DNA from: an uncultured Phascolarctobacterium sp.
GTDB lineage: Bacteria; Bacillota; Negativicutes; Acidaminococcales; Acidaminococcaceae
Direction: 5' to 3'
Assembly (NCBI GenBank): GCA_900547415.1
Contig: URGS01000009.1
Location: 1-64,000 of the forward strand
Length of the DNA stretch: 64,000 bases
The first letter of the stretch is position 1, and each line of letters opens with the position of its first letter. The notes below the pieces were generated by a model. The model saw only the letters and a list, made by a program, of their open reading frames with translations, made no database searches and had not been told where the DNA came from. Of this stretch, positions 1 through 8,583 are shown one piece after another. The position numbers and the translations under genes are program-made.

Positions 1-114
1 ATCCACATGCCTCGCATAATTAAGAAATGTGTCCAGGATTCTGGGTACATATCAGCTACGGTCATAGAATTATTTTCGTTTTACAGTCTTTAAGCGTACC
101 AATATAACATCTTA

Positions 115-918
115 TTACACAAAAAGCAGCAGACTAACTGCCATAACAGCCATGCCGCTAATCAGACCATAAATAGATAAATGATGCTCGCCGTATTCCC
201 TAGCAGCAGGCAAGAGCTCGTCAAAGGAAATAAACACCATAATACCGCCTACAGCAGCAAAGATGATGCCAAAGATAATATCATTCATAATCGGCATCAG
301 TACAAGCCAGCCAACTAAAGCTCCCACAGGCTCTGCCAAGCCGGACATAAAGGAATACATAAACGCCTTTTTCTTAGATCCTGTAGCAAAAAAAATAGGT
401 ACAGAAACAGCTATACCCTCAGGAATATTGTGGATAGCAATGGCTACTACAATGGGAATTGCCATAGTCGGATTTTGCAAAGCCGAAATAAAGGTTGCCA
501 AACCTTCAGGAAAATTATGTACAGCAATAGCAATTGCCGTAAAGGTACCTGTTCTTAGAAGCTTAAAAGTATCCTTATGCTTCTCCTCCTCTGCTGCAAC
601 TAGCTTAACATCGTGGGGATTCTCCTCCTCCGGCAGCAGCTTGTCAATCATAGCAATAAGCAGCATACCACCAAAGAATGATATTACGGTTAGCCAGCTG
701 CCTTGCTGCTCACCAAGCTGTTCTATAAGAGTAGCCTTAGCATCAGCAAAAATCTCAATCATAGAAATATAAATCATCACACCGGCAGAAAAACCCAGAC
801 TGATAGACAAAAACTTTTTATTGGTCTGCTTAGTAGCGAAGGCAATAATACTGCCTACACCTGTACTAAGACCTGCAATCATGGTCATTAGAAAGGCAAT
901 AATAATATTTTGTTCCAT
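115..918 (-). CDS. zupT: ZIP-family divalent metal transporter ZupT
   Basis: Inner-membrane ZIP transporter that imports Zn2+ and often Fe2+ or Mn2+. The 267-residue protein has about eight hydrophobic segments and the two family metal-site helices, HNFPEGLATF near residue 134 and HNIPEGIAVS near 163, with the conserved His, Asn and Glu residues. A charged loop around residues 95-115 (EEENPHDV, EEEKHKD) sits where ZIP proteins carry their variable cytosolic loop. A ribosome-binding site AGGAGG lies just before the ATG. The gene is monocistronic behind its own promoter, and a perfect palindrome overlaps the transcription start, so metal-dependent repression is likely. Family assignment is secure; metal preference is not. 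Confidence 0.93.
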   Translation of the reverse strand: MEQNIIIAFLMTMIAGLSTGVGSIIAFATKQTNKKFLSISLGFSAGVMIYISMIEIFADAKATLIEQLGEQQGSWLTVISFFGGMLLIAMIDKLLPEEENPHDVKLVAAEEEKHKDTFKLLRTGTFTAIAIAVHNFPEGLATFISALQNPTMAIPIVVAIAIHNIPEGIAVSVPIFFATGSKKKAFMYSFMSGLAEPVGALVGWLVLMPIMNDIIFGIIFAAVGGIMVFISFDELLPAAREYGEHHLSIYGLISGMAVMAVSLLLFV

Positions 919-932
919 ATAAACCTCCTATT

Positions 933-983
933 TAGTTAGCTTACGCTAACTATGATTTTACCATTAATGCATCTGCAAGTCAA
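933..983 (-). promoter_or_regulatory. zupT promoter with palindromic operator
   Basis: On the minus strand a -35 TTGACT (978-983), a 17-nt spacer and a -10 TAAAAT (955-960) precede zupT. Immediately downstream, over the expected start of transcription, lies the inverted repeat TAGTTAGC-4-GCTAACTA (933-952). The half-site resembles the TTAGGTTAGC half of DtxR/MntR-family operators. A metalloregulator binding here would block transcription. Which regulator binds is inference. Confidence 0.7.
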
Positions 984-987
984 CTGG

Positions 988-2730
988 CTAAAAGCGTTCC
1001 TTAATTTTCTGCCAGGTTTTGGCCAAGGTACTTTCGCCAGCCAATCTCTTAAGGCTGTCACCCCAATTAATATGTACTGCATTATCGGACCAGGTACATT
1101 TCACTGGAATACTCATGTTCATAATCTCCCAGTAATTATTCGTAAGCTTCAGCCCCTTTTTAGTATAGCTTAAGCTTCCATAAATGGAGCTTAAAGGTAA
1201 ACCGCGATATGCTATATCATTAATCCTATAGCAGCCCTCAACAGTAGGAATACAGTCTGCCTGATTGCCCTTCACTAAAAGCTCTACAAAGGTAGAACCA
1301 CTTACAGGCTGATCTGTCAGCAGCTTAACATCCAGTCCCTCACCTCTAAGCTGCAATTCATAATCGCCGCTGGTCAAATCCATATTTCCAGAAACAATAG
1401 TAATGGGCTTGCCATTTACTAGGCACATCATTCCCTGGCTGTAAATTACCCTATCACGCAGCACACAACTGCCATCAAAATTCTCTACACAAACTGATTT
1501 GCTGTCAGGAAAATCTAGACGCAGCATTCCCATCACCTTAAGCAGCAGCTCCGTATCATCGTCTAATTGATTTACACTGCCTTTAATATGAAAACCATCA
1601 AAAATGTTGATTTCCATACCATTCTTCAAAAGCAATCTATCACTACGCAGCTTTAAGTCATATTGGAAATCCTTACTATTTCCTGCAGCTCTGTTAATTA
1701 TTCCATCTACACGTAAGGTATGGCTATAAACCTTCATTTCCAGACGTTTAATGACAAAGCTGTGCAAATCCTCGCTAAGAAACTTACCGTCCAAATCCTC
1801 TAGCAGCAGACTTCCCCTTTGCAACGAAAGATCACTTAAATTCCAGCTTAGGGAACCTATAGCCCAGTCCTTAGACCTGCGCTCCAGCTGGACTCTGACA
1901 TCAGATATCTCGCCGTCCGCCAGCTCAAACTTATCCAAGCCTGCCAAAGGTGATACAATACTCCAAGCCTTACGCAAAGATATTTTAGCTGCTCTGATCA
2001 GGAAACGGTTACAGTTGTTTTGATTTTGCAGGCTAATATTTTCGTCCTCTAGCTGACAACTCAAATAGTACTCTACTACAGGGTCATTACGCCAAATACC
2101 GTTAATATTTTCTAAACGGACTGTATTATCATTAATCGTAAGGTCAAAAACACCCCGTTCAAGATAAAGCTTCAAATGCTCCAAGGCAGGACTATTAAGA
2201 CCTGCAGCTACGGCTGCTTCAGCTGCTTCAACTGTCTCAGTCCTAAAATCATCTACATACTGAGGCAGCAATCTGCGTTGGTCCAATGTATAATTCAACT
2301 TTAAATGAGGCTGGCGCAGGATAATTTCCTGCACAACCTTCAAAAGCTCTGCAAATCTTTCCTTCTTAAAAAAGCTTAAAATAACCTGTACAATACTGGC
2401 TCTTATTTCCACCTCATGGACAAAGAGGCGCTCTTCGCCCTGCGCGTCACGCCAGGAAAGATTATAAAGAATAATCCTATCCGTCTTGATTATTGGAGCC
2501 TCGTTAACTGTAACGGTTCCGTCTAAAAGCATCTGCTTTGCCAAAAGCTTATTGACATTATCCAAATAAAAATCCCGTCCCAGACTATTAAAAGCAAAGG
2601 CCATAATAGCGGAAAAAGCCAGCCACATTAGCTTGATACTAATATCAATAATAGCAATACCGCCAAAAACTACTAAAAATGCAATAAAGGCCGCCATAAG
2701 AATGACAGTCGCCAAAATCTTCTTCAGCAT
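988..2730 (-). CDS. AsmA-like membrane-anchored protein, unnamed
   Basis: I do not recognise a specific gene. About 580 residues: two hydrophobic segments in the first 55 residues (MLKKILATVILM..., then IDISIKLMWLAFSAIMAF), then a long, mainly beta-strand-like body with alternating hydrophobics and motifs such as 'TDRIILYNLSW' and 'VRVQLERRSKDW'. This layout (N-terminal anchor, long periplasmic repeated beta body) is that of AsmA/TamB/YhdP-type proteins, which handle lipid or protein traffic to the outer membrane in diderms. The open frame extends to a TTG at 2751, but that codon has no ribosome-binding site; the ATG at 2730 follows GGGAG and GAAGAAG, so I start there. It lies 70 bp upstream of zupT's promoter on the same strand and downstream of the DnaA-box cluster. 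Function is inferred from architecture only. Confidence 0.6.
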   Translation of the reverse strand: MLKKILATVILMAAFIAFLVVFGGIAIIDISIKLMWLAFSAIMAFAFNSLGRDFYLDNVNKLLAKQMLLDGTVTVNEAPIIKTDRIILYNLSWRDAQGEERLFVHEVEIRASIVQVILSFFKKERFAELLKVVQEIILRQPHLKLNYTLDQRRLLPQYVDDFRTETVEAAEAAVAAGLNSPALEHLKLYLERGVFDLTINDNTVRLENINGIWRNDPVVEYYLSCQLEDENISLQNQNNCNRFLIRAAKISLRKAWSIVSPLAGLDKFELADGEISDVRVQLERRSKDWAIGSLSWNLSDLSLQRGSLLLEDLDGKFLSEDLHSFVIKRLEMKVYSHTLRVDGIINRAAGNSKDFQYDLKLRSDRLLLKNGMEINIFDGFHIKGSVNQLDDDTELLLKVMGMLRLDFPDSKSVCVENFDGSCVLRDRVIYSQGMMCLVNGKPITIVSGNMDLTSGDYELQLRGEGLDVKLLTDQPVSGSTFVELLVKGNQADCIPTVEGCYRINDIAYRGLPLSSIYGSLSYTKKGLKLTNNYWEIMNMSIPVKCTWSDNAVHINWGDSLKRLAGESTLAKTWQKIKERF

Positions 2731-2912
2731 AACTTCTTCTAATTCTCCCAAATAATATTAAGAGAATGCTTCCTTTCTGTAATAATTACGAGCCTAAGTC
2801 ATATCTTGATAATACAAGCCTAATATAAACGCTCTTCTTCAGATTTGTTTATGAGATATCATCATTTCCCAATACAAGCTCATTATATCATATTCACAAT
2901 AAAAGGAGTAAG

Positions 2913-3082
2913 TTTTCCACAGTTATCCACAAAATATGCCTAAAGTTATCCACAGTGTGCATAACTTTGTGAAAAAATCCATATCTTCCCCCTACTTATC
3001 CACAGATATTGTGTGCAGTTTAGTAAATAGACACAATATCTTTTATAAGGATTATTGGAGCTGTGGAAGACGGTGTGGAAAA
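2913..3082. promoter_or_regulatory. DnaA-box cluster remote from dnaA
   Basis: Seven matches to TTWTNCACA occur in 170 bp. Forward: 2913-2921 (TTTTCCACA), 2923-2931, 2946-2954 and 2996-3004 (all TTATCCACA). Reverse: 2956-2964 (TGTGCATAA), 2968-2976 (TGTGAAAAA) and 3074-3082 (TGTGGAAAA). An eighth near-match is at 3062. Between boxes sits a 10-bp inverted repeat GATATTGTGT (3005-3014) / ACACAATATC (3031-3040). The cluster lies in the 676-bp gap between the AsmA-like gene and tRNA-Lys, about 49 kb from dnaA. Gene direction does not switch here, so it is probably a DnaA-titrating or timing locus (like datA, DARS or Bacillus DnaA-box clusters), not the main origin. Confidence 0.75.
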
Positions 3083-3260
3083 GTTTGTGTAGATATGGTT
3101 TATAAGTATCTGCTTCTCTTTGACTGCCTGCAAATGTATCTGCTTTTACGTAAAAAAAGTGTGGCAAAAAGCTTTACTGCTGCTTGCTGACGCAGACTAA
3201 AAGAGCAACGTGCCTTAAATGCCGGGAAATGCAACTACGGCTTACCTTCTATACAAAAAC

Positions 3261-3361
3261 AGACGCAGAAGAATAACCCTGATTTGAGGCGGAACGACGA
3301 AGGCGTACTAGAAGTACGTCTAGGAGTTCCAACGAAAAAAGAGGGTTATTATCCTGCGTCT
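3261..3361. repeat. 101-bp imperfect palindromic element
   Basis: The ends are complementary over 20 bp with two mismatches (AGACGCAG...AATAACCCT against AGGGTTATT...CTGCGTCT). Inside, GGAAC/GTTCC and CGTACT-AGA-AGTACG form further nested pairs. No open frame fits. It could be a mobile palindromic repeat (REP- or MITE-like) or a structured RNA. Only one copy is visible in this window. The octamer GACGCAGA also occurs just upstream at 3189. Confidence 0.5.
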
Positions 3362-3363
3362 AT

Positions 3364-3398
3364 AAATAAAAAGCGCTGGAACTAAGTTCCAGCGCTGA
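3364..3398 (-). terminator. Terminator of tRNA-Lys
   Basis: On the minus strand, 11-bp arms AGCGCTGGAAC / GTTCCAGCGCT around a TTA loop are followed by TTTTTATTT, directly after the tRNA 3' end. Confidence 0.9.
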
Positions 3399-3406
3399 AT
3401 ACCCCA

Positions 3407-3482
3407 TGGTGATCCACCCGCGACTCGAACGCGGGACACCCTGATTAAAAGTCAGGTGCTCTACCGACTGAGCTAGTGGATC
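3407..3482 (-). tRNA. tRNA-Lys (anticodon UUU)
   Basis: 76 nt with encoded CCA. The acceptor arms GATCCAC / GTGGATC pair perfectly, the D arm is GCTC...GAGC, the anticodon loop CTTTTAA sits on CCTGA/TCAGG, and the T arm is CCGCG-TTCGAGT-CGCGG. The loop gives UUU, hence lysine. It is transcribed alone from a consensus promoter and ends at a strong terminator. Confidence 0.97.
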
Positions 3483-3520
3483 ACGAATCTATCATCAGTT
3501 GTCATCACGACAACAATAAT

Positions 3521-3549
3521 ATTATACTTACTAAAAAAGCATTTGTCAA
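3521..3549 (-). promoter_or_regulatory. tRNA-Lys promoter
   Basis: Minus strand TTGACA (3544-3549), 17-nt spacer, TATAAT (3521-3526): a perfect sigma-70/sigma-A match placed about 38 nt upstream of the mature tRNA. The leader contains a small hairpin, GTTGTC/GACAAC. Confidence 0.88.
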
Positions 3550-3568
3550 TACTTTTTAGAAATATTTT

Positions 3569-4888
3569 TTATTTTTTTGCAGGGTCAGAACCAGTTCTTA
3601 CAAGCAGCTCATGAAGCACGATGGTCTGCTCACGGTTAGGACCAACAGAAACGATTCCCAGTTCTACACCAGCAACCTGACTTAAGCGCTCCAAGTATTT
3701 CTTGGCATTTTCCGGCAGATCTTCATAGTAACGTATAGCGGAAATATCTGTCATCCAACCATCAAACTCTTCGTAAATAGGCTCAACCTGTGCCATTACC
3801 TTAAGGCTGGCGGGAATACGGTCAATTACTTCATCACCAATCTTATAGCCTACACACATTTTGATTTTAGGCATATGGTCAAGAATATCAAGACGAGTAA
3901 TTGCCAGGTAGTCAATGCTGTTTAGACGAGCACTGTAACGGAGCATAAATGCATCAAGCCAGCCACAGCGACGAGGACGACCTGTTACAGTACCATATTC
4001 GTGACCAGTTTCACGAATCTGATGACCAGGACCATCAGTATCAAGCAACTCAGTAATGAAGGGACCTTCGCCTACACGAGTAGTATAAGCCTTTACTACA
4101 CCAACTACATGGTCAATGTAGCGAGGGCCGATGCCACTGCCGGTAGCAGCATTACCAGCAGTAGGGTTGGAGCTGGTTACATAGGGATAGGTGCCATGGT
4201 CAATATCCAGGAAGGTTGCCTGAGCACCTTCAAACAGAACATTCTTTTCCGCCTCAAAGATTTTTTCCAAAACTACGCCAGTATCAGCAACATAGGGACG
4301 CAGCTCTTCAGCATAGCCCAAATACTCTTTCAGGACAGTATCATAGTCAAAGGGTTCTGCGCCATAAATCTTGGTTAGAATCTCATTTTTGGCAGCAAGA
4401 TTAGCTTTCAGCTTTTCAGCAAAGGTATCAGGCTCCATCAAATCACAGATGCGGATGCCTGTACGAGCAATCTTATCCATATAGCAGGGGCCAATACCAC
4501 CCTTAGTAGTACCAATTTTATGGTCACCTAAGGCCTCCTCCTGCAGCTCATCCAAGCGCCAGTGATACGGCAGAACAACATGAGCACGATTGGAAATTAC
4601 CAGATTATCACAGGATATCCCCTTTTCCTTCATACCTTCAATCTCTGCCAGCACAACTCCAGGATTAATAACAACGCCATTGCCTAAAACGTTTACTTTA
4701 TCCTTAAAGAGCACGCCTGACGGCAACAGACGCAGCTTGTAATTTACATTATTAACAACAACAGTATGGCCAGCATTGGAGCCGCCGCTGTAACGAACAA
4801 CAGCATCAGCCTTTTGTGCTAAATAATCGACGATTTTGCCTTTTCCCTCATCGCCCCATTGAGCGCCTAATACTACTACAGATGACAT
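3569..4888 (-). CDS. purA: Adenylosuccinate synthase
   Basis: Condenses IMP with aspartate using GTP to give adenylosuccinate, the first committed step to AMP. The 439-residue cytosolic enzyme starts with the phosphate-loop signature GAQWGDEGKGKIVD (residues 7-20), with the catalytic Asp and His41 region 'SGGSNAGHTV' intact. Further family blocks are 'GTTKGGIGPCYMDK', 'GAQATFLDIDHGTYPYVTSS' and 'TGRPRRCGWLD'. Length is normal for the family (about 430). The start ATG has AAGGAGAG just upstream. It follows purB after 17 bp, so the pair forms an operon converting IMP to AMP. The tRNA-Lys promoter begins just 20 bp past its stop. Confidence 0.97.
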   Translation of the reverse strand: MSSVVVLGAQWGDEGKGKIVDYLAQKADAVVRYSGGSNAGHTVVVNNVNYKLRLLPSGVLFKDKVNVLGNGVVINPGVVLAEIEGMKEKGISCDNLVISNRAHVVLPYHWRLDELQEEALGDHKIGTTKGGIGPCYMDKIARTGIRICDLMEPDTFAEKLKANLAAKNEILTKIYGAEPFDYDTVLKEYLGYAEELRPYVADTGVVLEKIFEAEKNVLFEGAQATFLDIDHGTYPYVTSSNPTAGNAATGSGIGPRYIDHVVGVVKAYTTRVGEGPFITELLDTDGPGHQIRETGHEYGTVTGRPRRCGWLDAFMLRYSARLNSIDYLAITRLDILDHMPKIKMCVGYKIGDEVIDRIPASLKVMAQVEPIYEEFDGWMTDISAIRYYEDLPENAKKYLERLSQVAGVELGIVSVGPNREQTIVLHELLVRTGSDPAKK

Positions 4889-4905
4889 AATTTGTCTCTC
4901 CTTAC

Positions 4906-6198
4906 TTATAAACCAAATCTAGCAAAAATCAAATCAACGTTTCTCAGCATAGGCTGAGGATCAAAGCAAGCTTCAATTTCTGCATCAGTGAGATATTTTT
5001 TAATATCCGGGTCATGCTCAACATTGGTCTTAAAATCAGCACCCTCCAGCCAACGAGCCATAGCATTGCGCTGTACCCATTTATAGGCATCCTCACGCAG
5101 CACGCCCTTAGTAACAAGAGCAATAAGCAGGTTTTGGCTGAAAATCAGACCACCGGTTTTATTAAGATTTGCCAGCATAGCATCAGGATATACAAGCAGC
5201 TTGTCGATAATATTGATGAACTTTCTCAGCATATGGTCAAGAGCAATAGTAGCATCGGGAAGAATAACACGCTCTACAGAAGAGTGAGAAATATCGCGCT
5301 CATGCCACAAAGCCACATCCTCCAAGCCTGCTACAGCATAGCCGCGCAGCAGACGTGCCATACCGGAAATCTTTTCGCAGGTAATAGGATTACGCTTATG
5401 GGGCATAGCAGAAGAGCCCTTTTGACCAGGAGCAAAGAATTCCTCAGCCTCACGAATATCAGTACGCTGCAGGTTGCGGATTTCTGTTGCCATTTTATCT
5501 AAAGAAGAACCAATAATTGCAAGAGTAGTCAGGAAATGAGCATGACGGTCGCGCTGAATAACCTGAGTTGCCAGACGAACCGGAGTCAGACCAAGCTTTT
5601 CGCAAACATATTGCTCTACGAATGGGTCAATATTAGAATAAGTACCAACAGCACCGGACATTTTGCCAACAGCCATCAGCTTACGAGCCTGTGCCAAACG
5701 CTCCATATTACGTTCTGTTTCAGCCATCCACAACAGGAACTTCATGCCAAAGGTCATTGGCTCTGCATGAATGCCGTGGGTGCGACCAATCATAACGGTA
5801 TGTTTAAACTCCGCAGCGCGACGCTTCAGCACACTGTGGAATCTTTCCAAATGCTGCATCAGCAAATCTGCTGCCTGTACTGTCATATAGCACAACGCAG
5901 TATCCTTAACGTCACTAGAGGTCAATCCCTTATGAATATATTTAGAGGCATCACCAACATATTCCGCAACATTAGTCAGAAAAGCAATTATATCATGGTT
6001 AGTAACTGCTTCAATCTCCTTTACACGCTCCAGGCGAAAATCTGCCTTTTCCTGAATATCCTTTAGGGCATCATCAGGAACATTGCCAAGCTTGTTCATA
6101 GCTTCGCAGGCCAAAATTTCTACCTTAAGCATTGTTCGGAATTCATTCTCTAAGGTCCAGATATTACCCATTTCAGGATGAGTATAACGGTCAATCAT
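4906..6198 (-). CDS. purB: Adenylosuccinate lyase
   Basis: Cleaves adenylosuccinate to AMP and fumarate, and SAICAR to AICAR, in purine synthesis. 430 residues of the fumarase/aspartase superfamily. The signature loop 'GSSAMPHKRNP' with the catalytic serine lies near residue 262, 'TSSDVKDTA' near 88 and 'GRTHGIHAEPMTFG' near 138. The ATG follows a strong CGAGGAGG site. It is the first gene of a purB-purA operon; the promoter lies about 95 bp upstream. All family landmarks are present and length is typical. Confidence 0.97.
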   Translation of the reverse strand: MIDRYTHPEMGNIWTLENEFRTMLKVEILACEAMNKLGNVPDDALKDIQEKADFRLERVKEIEAVTNHDIIAFLTNVAEYVGDASKYIHKGLTSSDVKDTALCYMTVQAADLLMQHLERFHSVLKRRAAEFKHTVMIGRTHGIHAEPMTFGMKFLLWMAETERNMERLAQARKLMAVGKMSGAVGTYSNIDPFVEQYVCEKLGLTPVRLATQVIQRDRHAHFLTTLAIIGSSLDKMATEIRNLQRTDIREAEEFFAPGQKGSSAMPHKRNPITCEKISGMARLLRGYAVAGLEDVALWHERDISHSSVERVILPDATIALDHMLRKFINIIDKLLVYPDAMLANLNKTGGLIFSQNLLIALVTKGVLREDAYKWVQRNAMARWLEGADFKTNVEHDPDIKKYLTDAEIEACFDPQPMLRNVDLIFARFGL

Positions 6199-6290
6199 TT
6201 TGTATTCCTCCTCGGATGATTTCTTTAATTTGAATAAATATCTAAAAAACTAAAATTTACCACAAAAATATTTATATTCCATCCTTTATT

Positions 6291-6319
6291 ATAATAGCAT
6301 TTTCCTTTTTCTCTAGCAA
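6291..6319 (-). promoter_or_regulatory. purB-purA promoter
   Basis: Minus strand TTGCTA (6314-6319), 17-nt spacer, TATTAT (6291-6296), in a 180-bp gap. This leaves a roughly 85-nt AT-rich leader before purB; no PurR box or guanine riboswitch was evident. Confidence 0.6.
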
Positions 6320-6378
6320 TAGGTTCGAATGATTTTAATTGATTATAACTAAATGTTCGGAATTTTTTCACATATTTA

Positions 6379-6972
6379 TTACAAATTTACCTCTTTGCTA
6401 TACACTATTGTAGGCAGTTTACCCATAGCAGGCAATACCTCGTTAGTAAAGGTGTCAGCCTGATTAAAACCTCGACGCAGATAATAATCATAATCACAGG
6501 TTGCATCAGCCCAAAGCAGCATTTTTCTAATACCCGTTTCCTTAGCCTTCAGCTCTACGTTCTGTAAAAGGCTTTTCCCACCGCCGCTTACTTTACTCAA
6601 GAACAGGCACAGCAGCAAATCATCGCTGTCCGCCCTTTTAAGCATCTGGTCACCATTGTAATGCAGGTAGCGCAAATAACCCTGTGCCAGCTGACGCTCC
6701 CTTTGAGAAAATTTATATACCTGACGCAGAAACCATTCACCACTGTGATTGCGCTCGCCAGCCTTAGCAGCCAACAAAAAGGCCTGCATTCTAGCCTCAT
6801 CATCTACAATCTTAAAAGAATAATCCGTACTTCGGCAATAGTAACGTACCATAGCCTCGTACATAAAATGTCTGAACCTAATACTTTCATCCTGAAGCTC
6901 ATCACCCCACACATCAAAGGTAAGTCGGGCCGCCTCCTCTATATCTGCAGTCTTAAAGCTTTCTATCTGCAT
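6379..6972 (-). CDS. GNAT-type N-acetyltransferase, substrate unknown
   Basis: 197 residues from the ATG at 6972, which follows AAAGGACGTGAAGTG. The longer open frame would run back through the dnaB terminator and is unlikely. The C-terminal part reads 'GGGKSLLQNVELKAKETGIRKMLLWAD...DYDYYLRRGFNQAD', matching the acetyl-CoA binding and terminal YYxxxGF elements of GNAT enzymes. The N-terminal 'TADIEEAARLTFDVWGDE' fits the first GNAT strand-helix. No substrate can be named. It sits between dnaB and purB on the same strand but is separated from dnaB by a terminator. Confidence 0.75.
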   Translation of the reverse strand: MQIESFKTADIEEAARLTFDVWGDELQDESIRFRHFMYEAMVRYYCRSTDYSFKIVDDEARMQAFLLAAKAGERNHSGEWFLRQVYKFSQRERQLAQGYLRYLHYNGDQMLKRADSDDLLLCLFLSKVSGGGKSLLQNVELKAKETGIRKMLLWADATCDYDYYLRRGFNQADTFTNEVLPAMGKLPTIVYSKEVNL

Positions 6973-6993
6973 CACTTCACGTCCTTTCACTAC

Positions 6994-7036
6994 CAAAAAG
7001 GGACAGTTCCAGACATAAATCCGGAGCTGTCCCCTC
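6994..7036 (-). terminator. Terminator after dnaB
   Basis: Minus strand arms GGGACAGCTCCGGA / TCTGGAACTGTCCC followed by TTTTT, just past the dnaB stop codon. Confidence 0.85.
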
Positions 7037-7061
7037 AAATTTTCAAAAGCTATAACAAAAA

Positions 7062-8417
7062 TTAACCTTCGCGATTAGTCATATCAGCAAACTTGGTATA
7101 TTGCTTGTGGAAGAACAGGTTTACTGTATCCACCGGACCATTACGGTGTTTAGCAATAATAAGCTCTGTATGCTTGTTTTCTGTTTCTTTATCGTAGTAG
7201 TCCTCACGATATAAAAAAGCTACGATATCTGCATCCTGCTCCAGAGAGCCTGATTCACGCAGGTCACTAAGCATTGGACGCTTAATATTTCTGCTTTCTA
7301 CGCTGCGGCTCAGCTGTGACAGAGAAATAACAGGAACATTTAGCTCACGAGCCAAAGCCTTCAGTGAGCGGGAAATTTCAGAAACCTCCTGTTGACGGTC
7401 ACCAGAACCACTGCGCTTGCCGCTGCCCTGCATCAGCTGCAAATAGTCAACAACGATAAGGTCAAGACCATGCTCAGCCTTAAGACGACGGGCACGACTG
7501 CGCATTTCCATAGCAGTAATACCTGCTGTATCGTCAATATATATCTTAGCCTTACTCATGGCATCACAGGCCGTCCACAAAGCATCCCAATCATTGTCGC
7601 CCAGCTCGCCTACTCTTAAACGCTGACTGTCAATGCTTGCCTCAGCACAAAGCATACGGCTAACAAGCTGTTCCTTGCTCATTTCCAGACTAAAGAAGGC
7701 AACACTTCTAGGCTCACCGCCAATCTTCTTATGGGCACGCAAAGCAACATTCTGTACGATATTCAGCGCCAAGGCAGTTTTACCCATAGAAGGACGCGCT
7801 GCCAAAATAATAAAATCTGAAGGCTGCAAACCGCTAGTCAGCTTATCCAAGTCAATAAAGCCTGTTGGCAGACCTGTCAGGCCGCCCTTATTGTTCAGCA
7901 GTTTTTCCAAATTCTGTACAGAATCCATCAGCACATCACTAATGGGAGTAAAATCAGCCTTCTTCTTGCGGTTGGAAATCTCCAGAATACGGCTTTCTGC
8001 AGTATCCAAAAGCACGCCAACATCATCATTAGCTTCATAGCCCATGGTTGCAATTTCAGTCGAAACACGGACCAGCTGACGCAGAACTGATTTTTCTGCC
8101 ACTATTTCAGCATGATACTTCACATTAGCAGCTGTAGGCACAGCATTGGCCAGACCAGTGATATAGGCAATGCCTCCAATATCCTCCAGCTTGCTGTCGC
8201 GACGCAGAATCTCCGTTACCGTTACCATGTCCACAGCTTCATTCTTATTATAAAGCTCCAGCATAGCATTAAAGATTACACGGTGCGCCTCACGATAAAA
8301 ATCACTGCTGGTGAGGATTTCTGTAGCCTTGACAATAGCCTCTCTATCCAAAAGCATTGCACTTAGTACACATTGCTCTGCTTCTATATTTTGAGGCGGT
8401 ACTCTATCCTGCATCAT
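7062..8417 (-). CDS. dnaB: Replicative DNA helicase DnaB
   Basis: Hexameric 5'-3' helicase that unwinds DNA at the fork. 451 residues: the N-terminal primase-interaction domain (residues 1-120, from 'RVPPQNIEAEQCVLSAML'), a linker, and a RecA-like motor with Walker A 'ARPSMGKTALAL' near residue 205, Walker B 'LDLIVVDYLQLM' near 320, and 'ISLSQLSRSVE' after it. No intein is present. In most Firmicutes dnaB directly follows rplI; here 7 kb with two autotransporters separates them, so dnaB needs its own transcription. The likely loader partner, a DciA-like protein, is encoded at 56404-57177. Confidence 0.96.
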   Translation of the reverse strand: MMQDRVPPQNIEAEQCVLSAMLLDREAIVKATEILTSSDFYREAHRVIFNAMLELYNKNEAVDMVTVTEILRRDSKLEDIGGIAYITGLANAVPTAANVKYHAEIVAEKSVLRQLVRVSTEIATMGYEANDDVGVLLDTAESRILEISNRKKKADFTPISDVLMDSVQNLEKLLNNKGGLTGLPTGFIDLDKLTSGLQPSDFIILAARPSMGKTALALNIVQNVALRAHKKIGGEPRSVAFFSLEMSKEQLVSRMLCAEASIDSQRLRVGELGDNDWDALWTACDAMSKAKIYIDDTAGITAMEMRSRARRLKAEHGLDLIVVDYLQLMQGSGKRSGSGDRQQEVSEISRSLKALARELNVPVISLSQLSRSVESRNIKRPMLSDLRESGSLEQDADIVAFLYREDYYDKETENKHTELIIAKHRNGPVDTVNLFFHKQYTKFADMTNREG

Positions 8418-8511
8418 GATTATATGACTCCTTTATAACTCATCATTACTAAATACGCCATATAAATTCATGGCTATTACTCTTTACATTATACTATATT
8501 GACGAAACAAA

Positions 8512-8552
8512 GAAAAGCTGTGGGTAGATTTATATTCTACTCACAGCTTTTC
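8512..8552. terminator. Terminator after the first autotransporter
   Basis: Arms GAAAAGCTGTG(G/A)GTAGA and TCTACTCACAGCTTTTC around TTTATAT. Run on the minus strand it ends in TTTTC TTTG, closing the autotransporter transcript before dnaB. It is nearly symmetric. Confidence 0.75.
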
Positions 8553-8583
8553 AAATCAATGCTCTACAAAAATGATACTTTAC

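Noticed and set aside
263..772. A 169-codon open frame opposite zupT
   Set aside because: Shadow of a well-supported ZIP transporter; no ribosome-binding site and no family features.
2913..3082. The DnaA-box cluster as the main replication origin
   Set aside because: Genes on both sides read the same way, while strand direction switches at dnaA (52 kb), where boxes, a trio-like run and an AT-rich element also lie.
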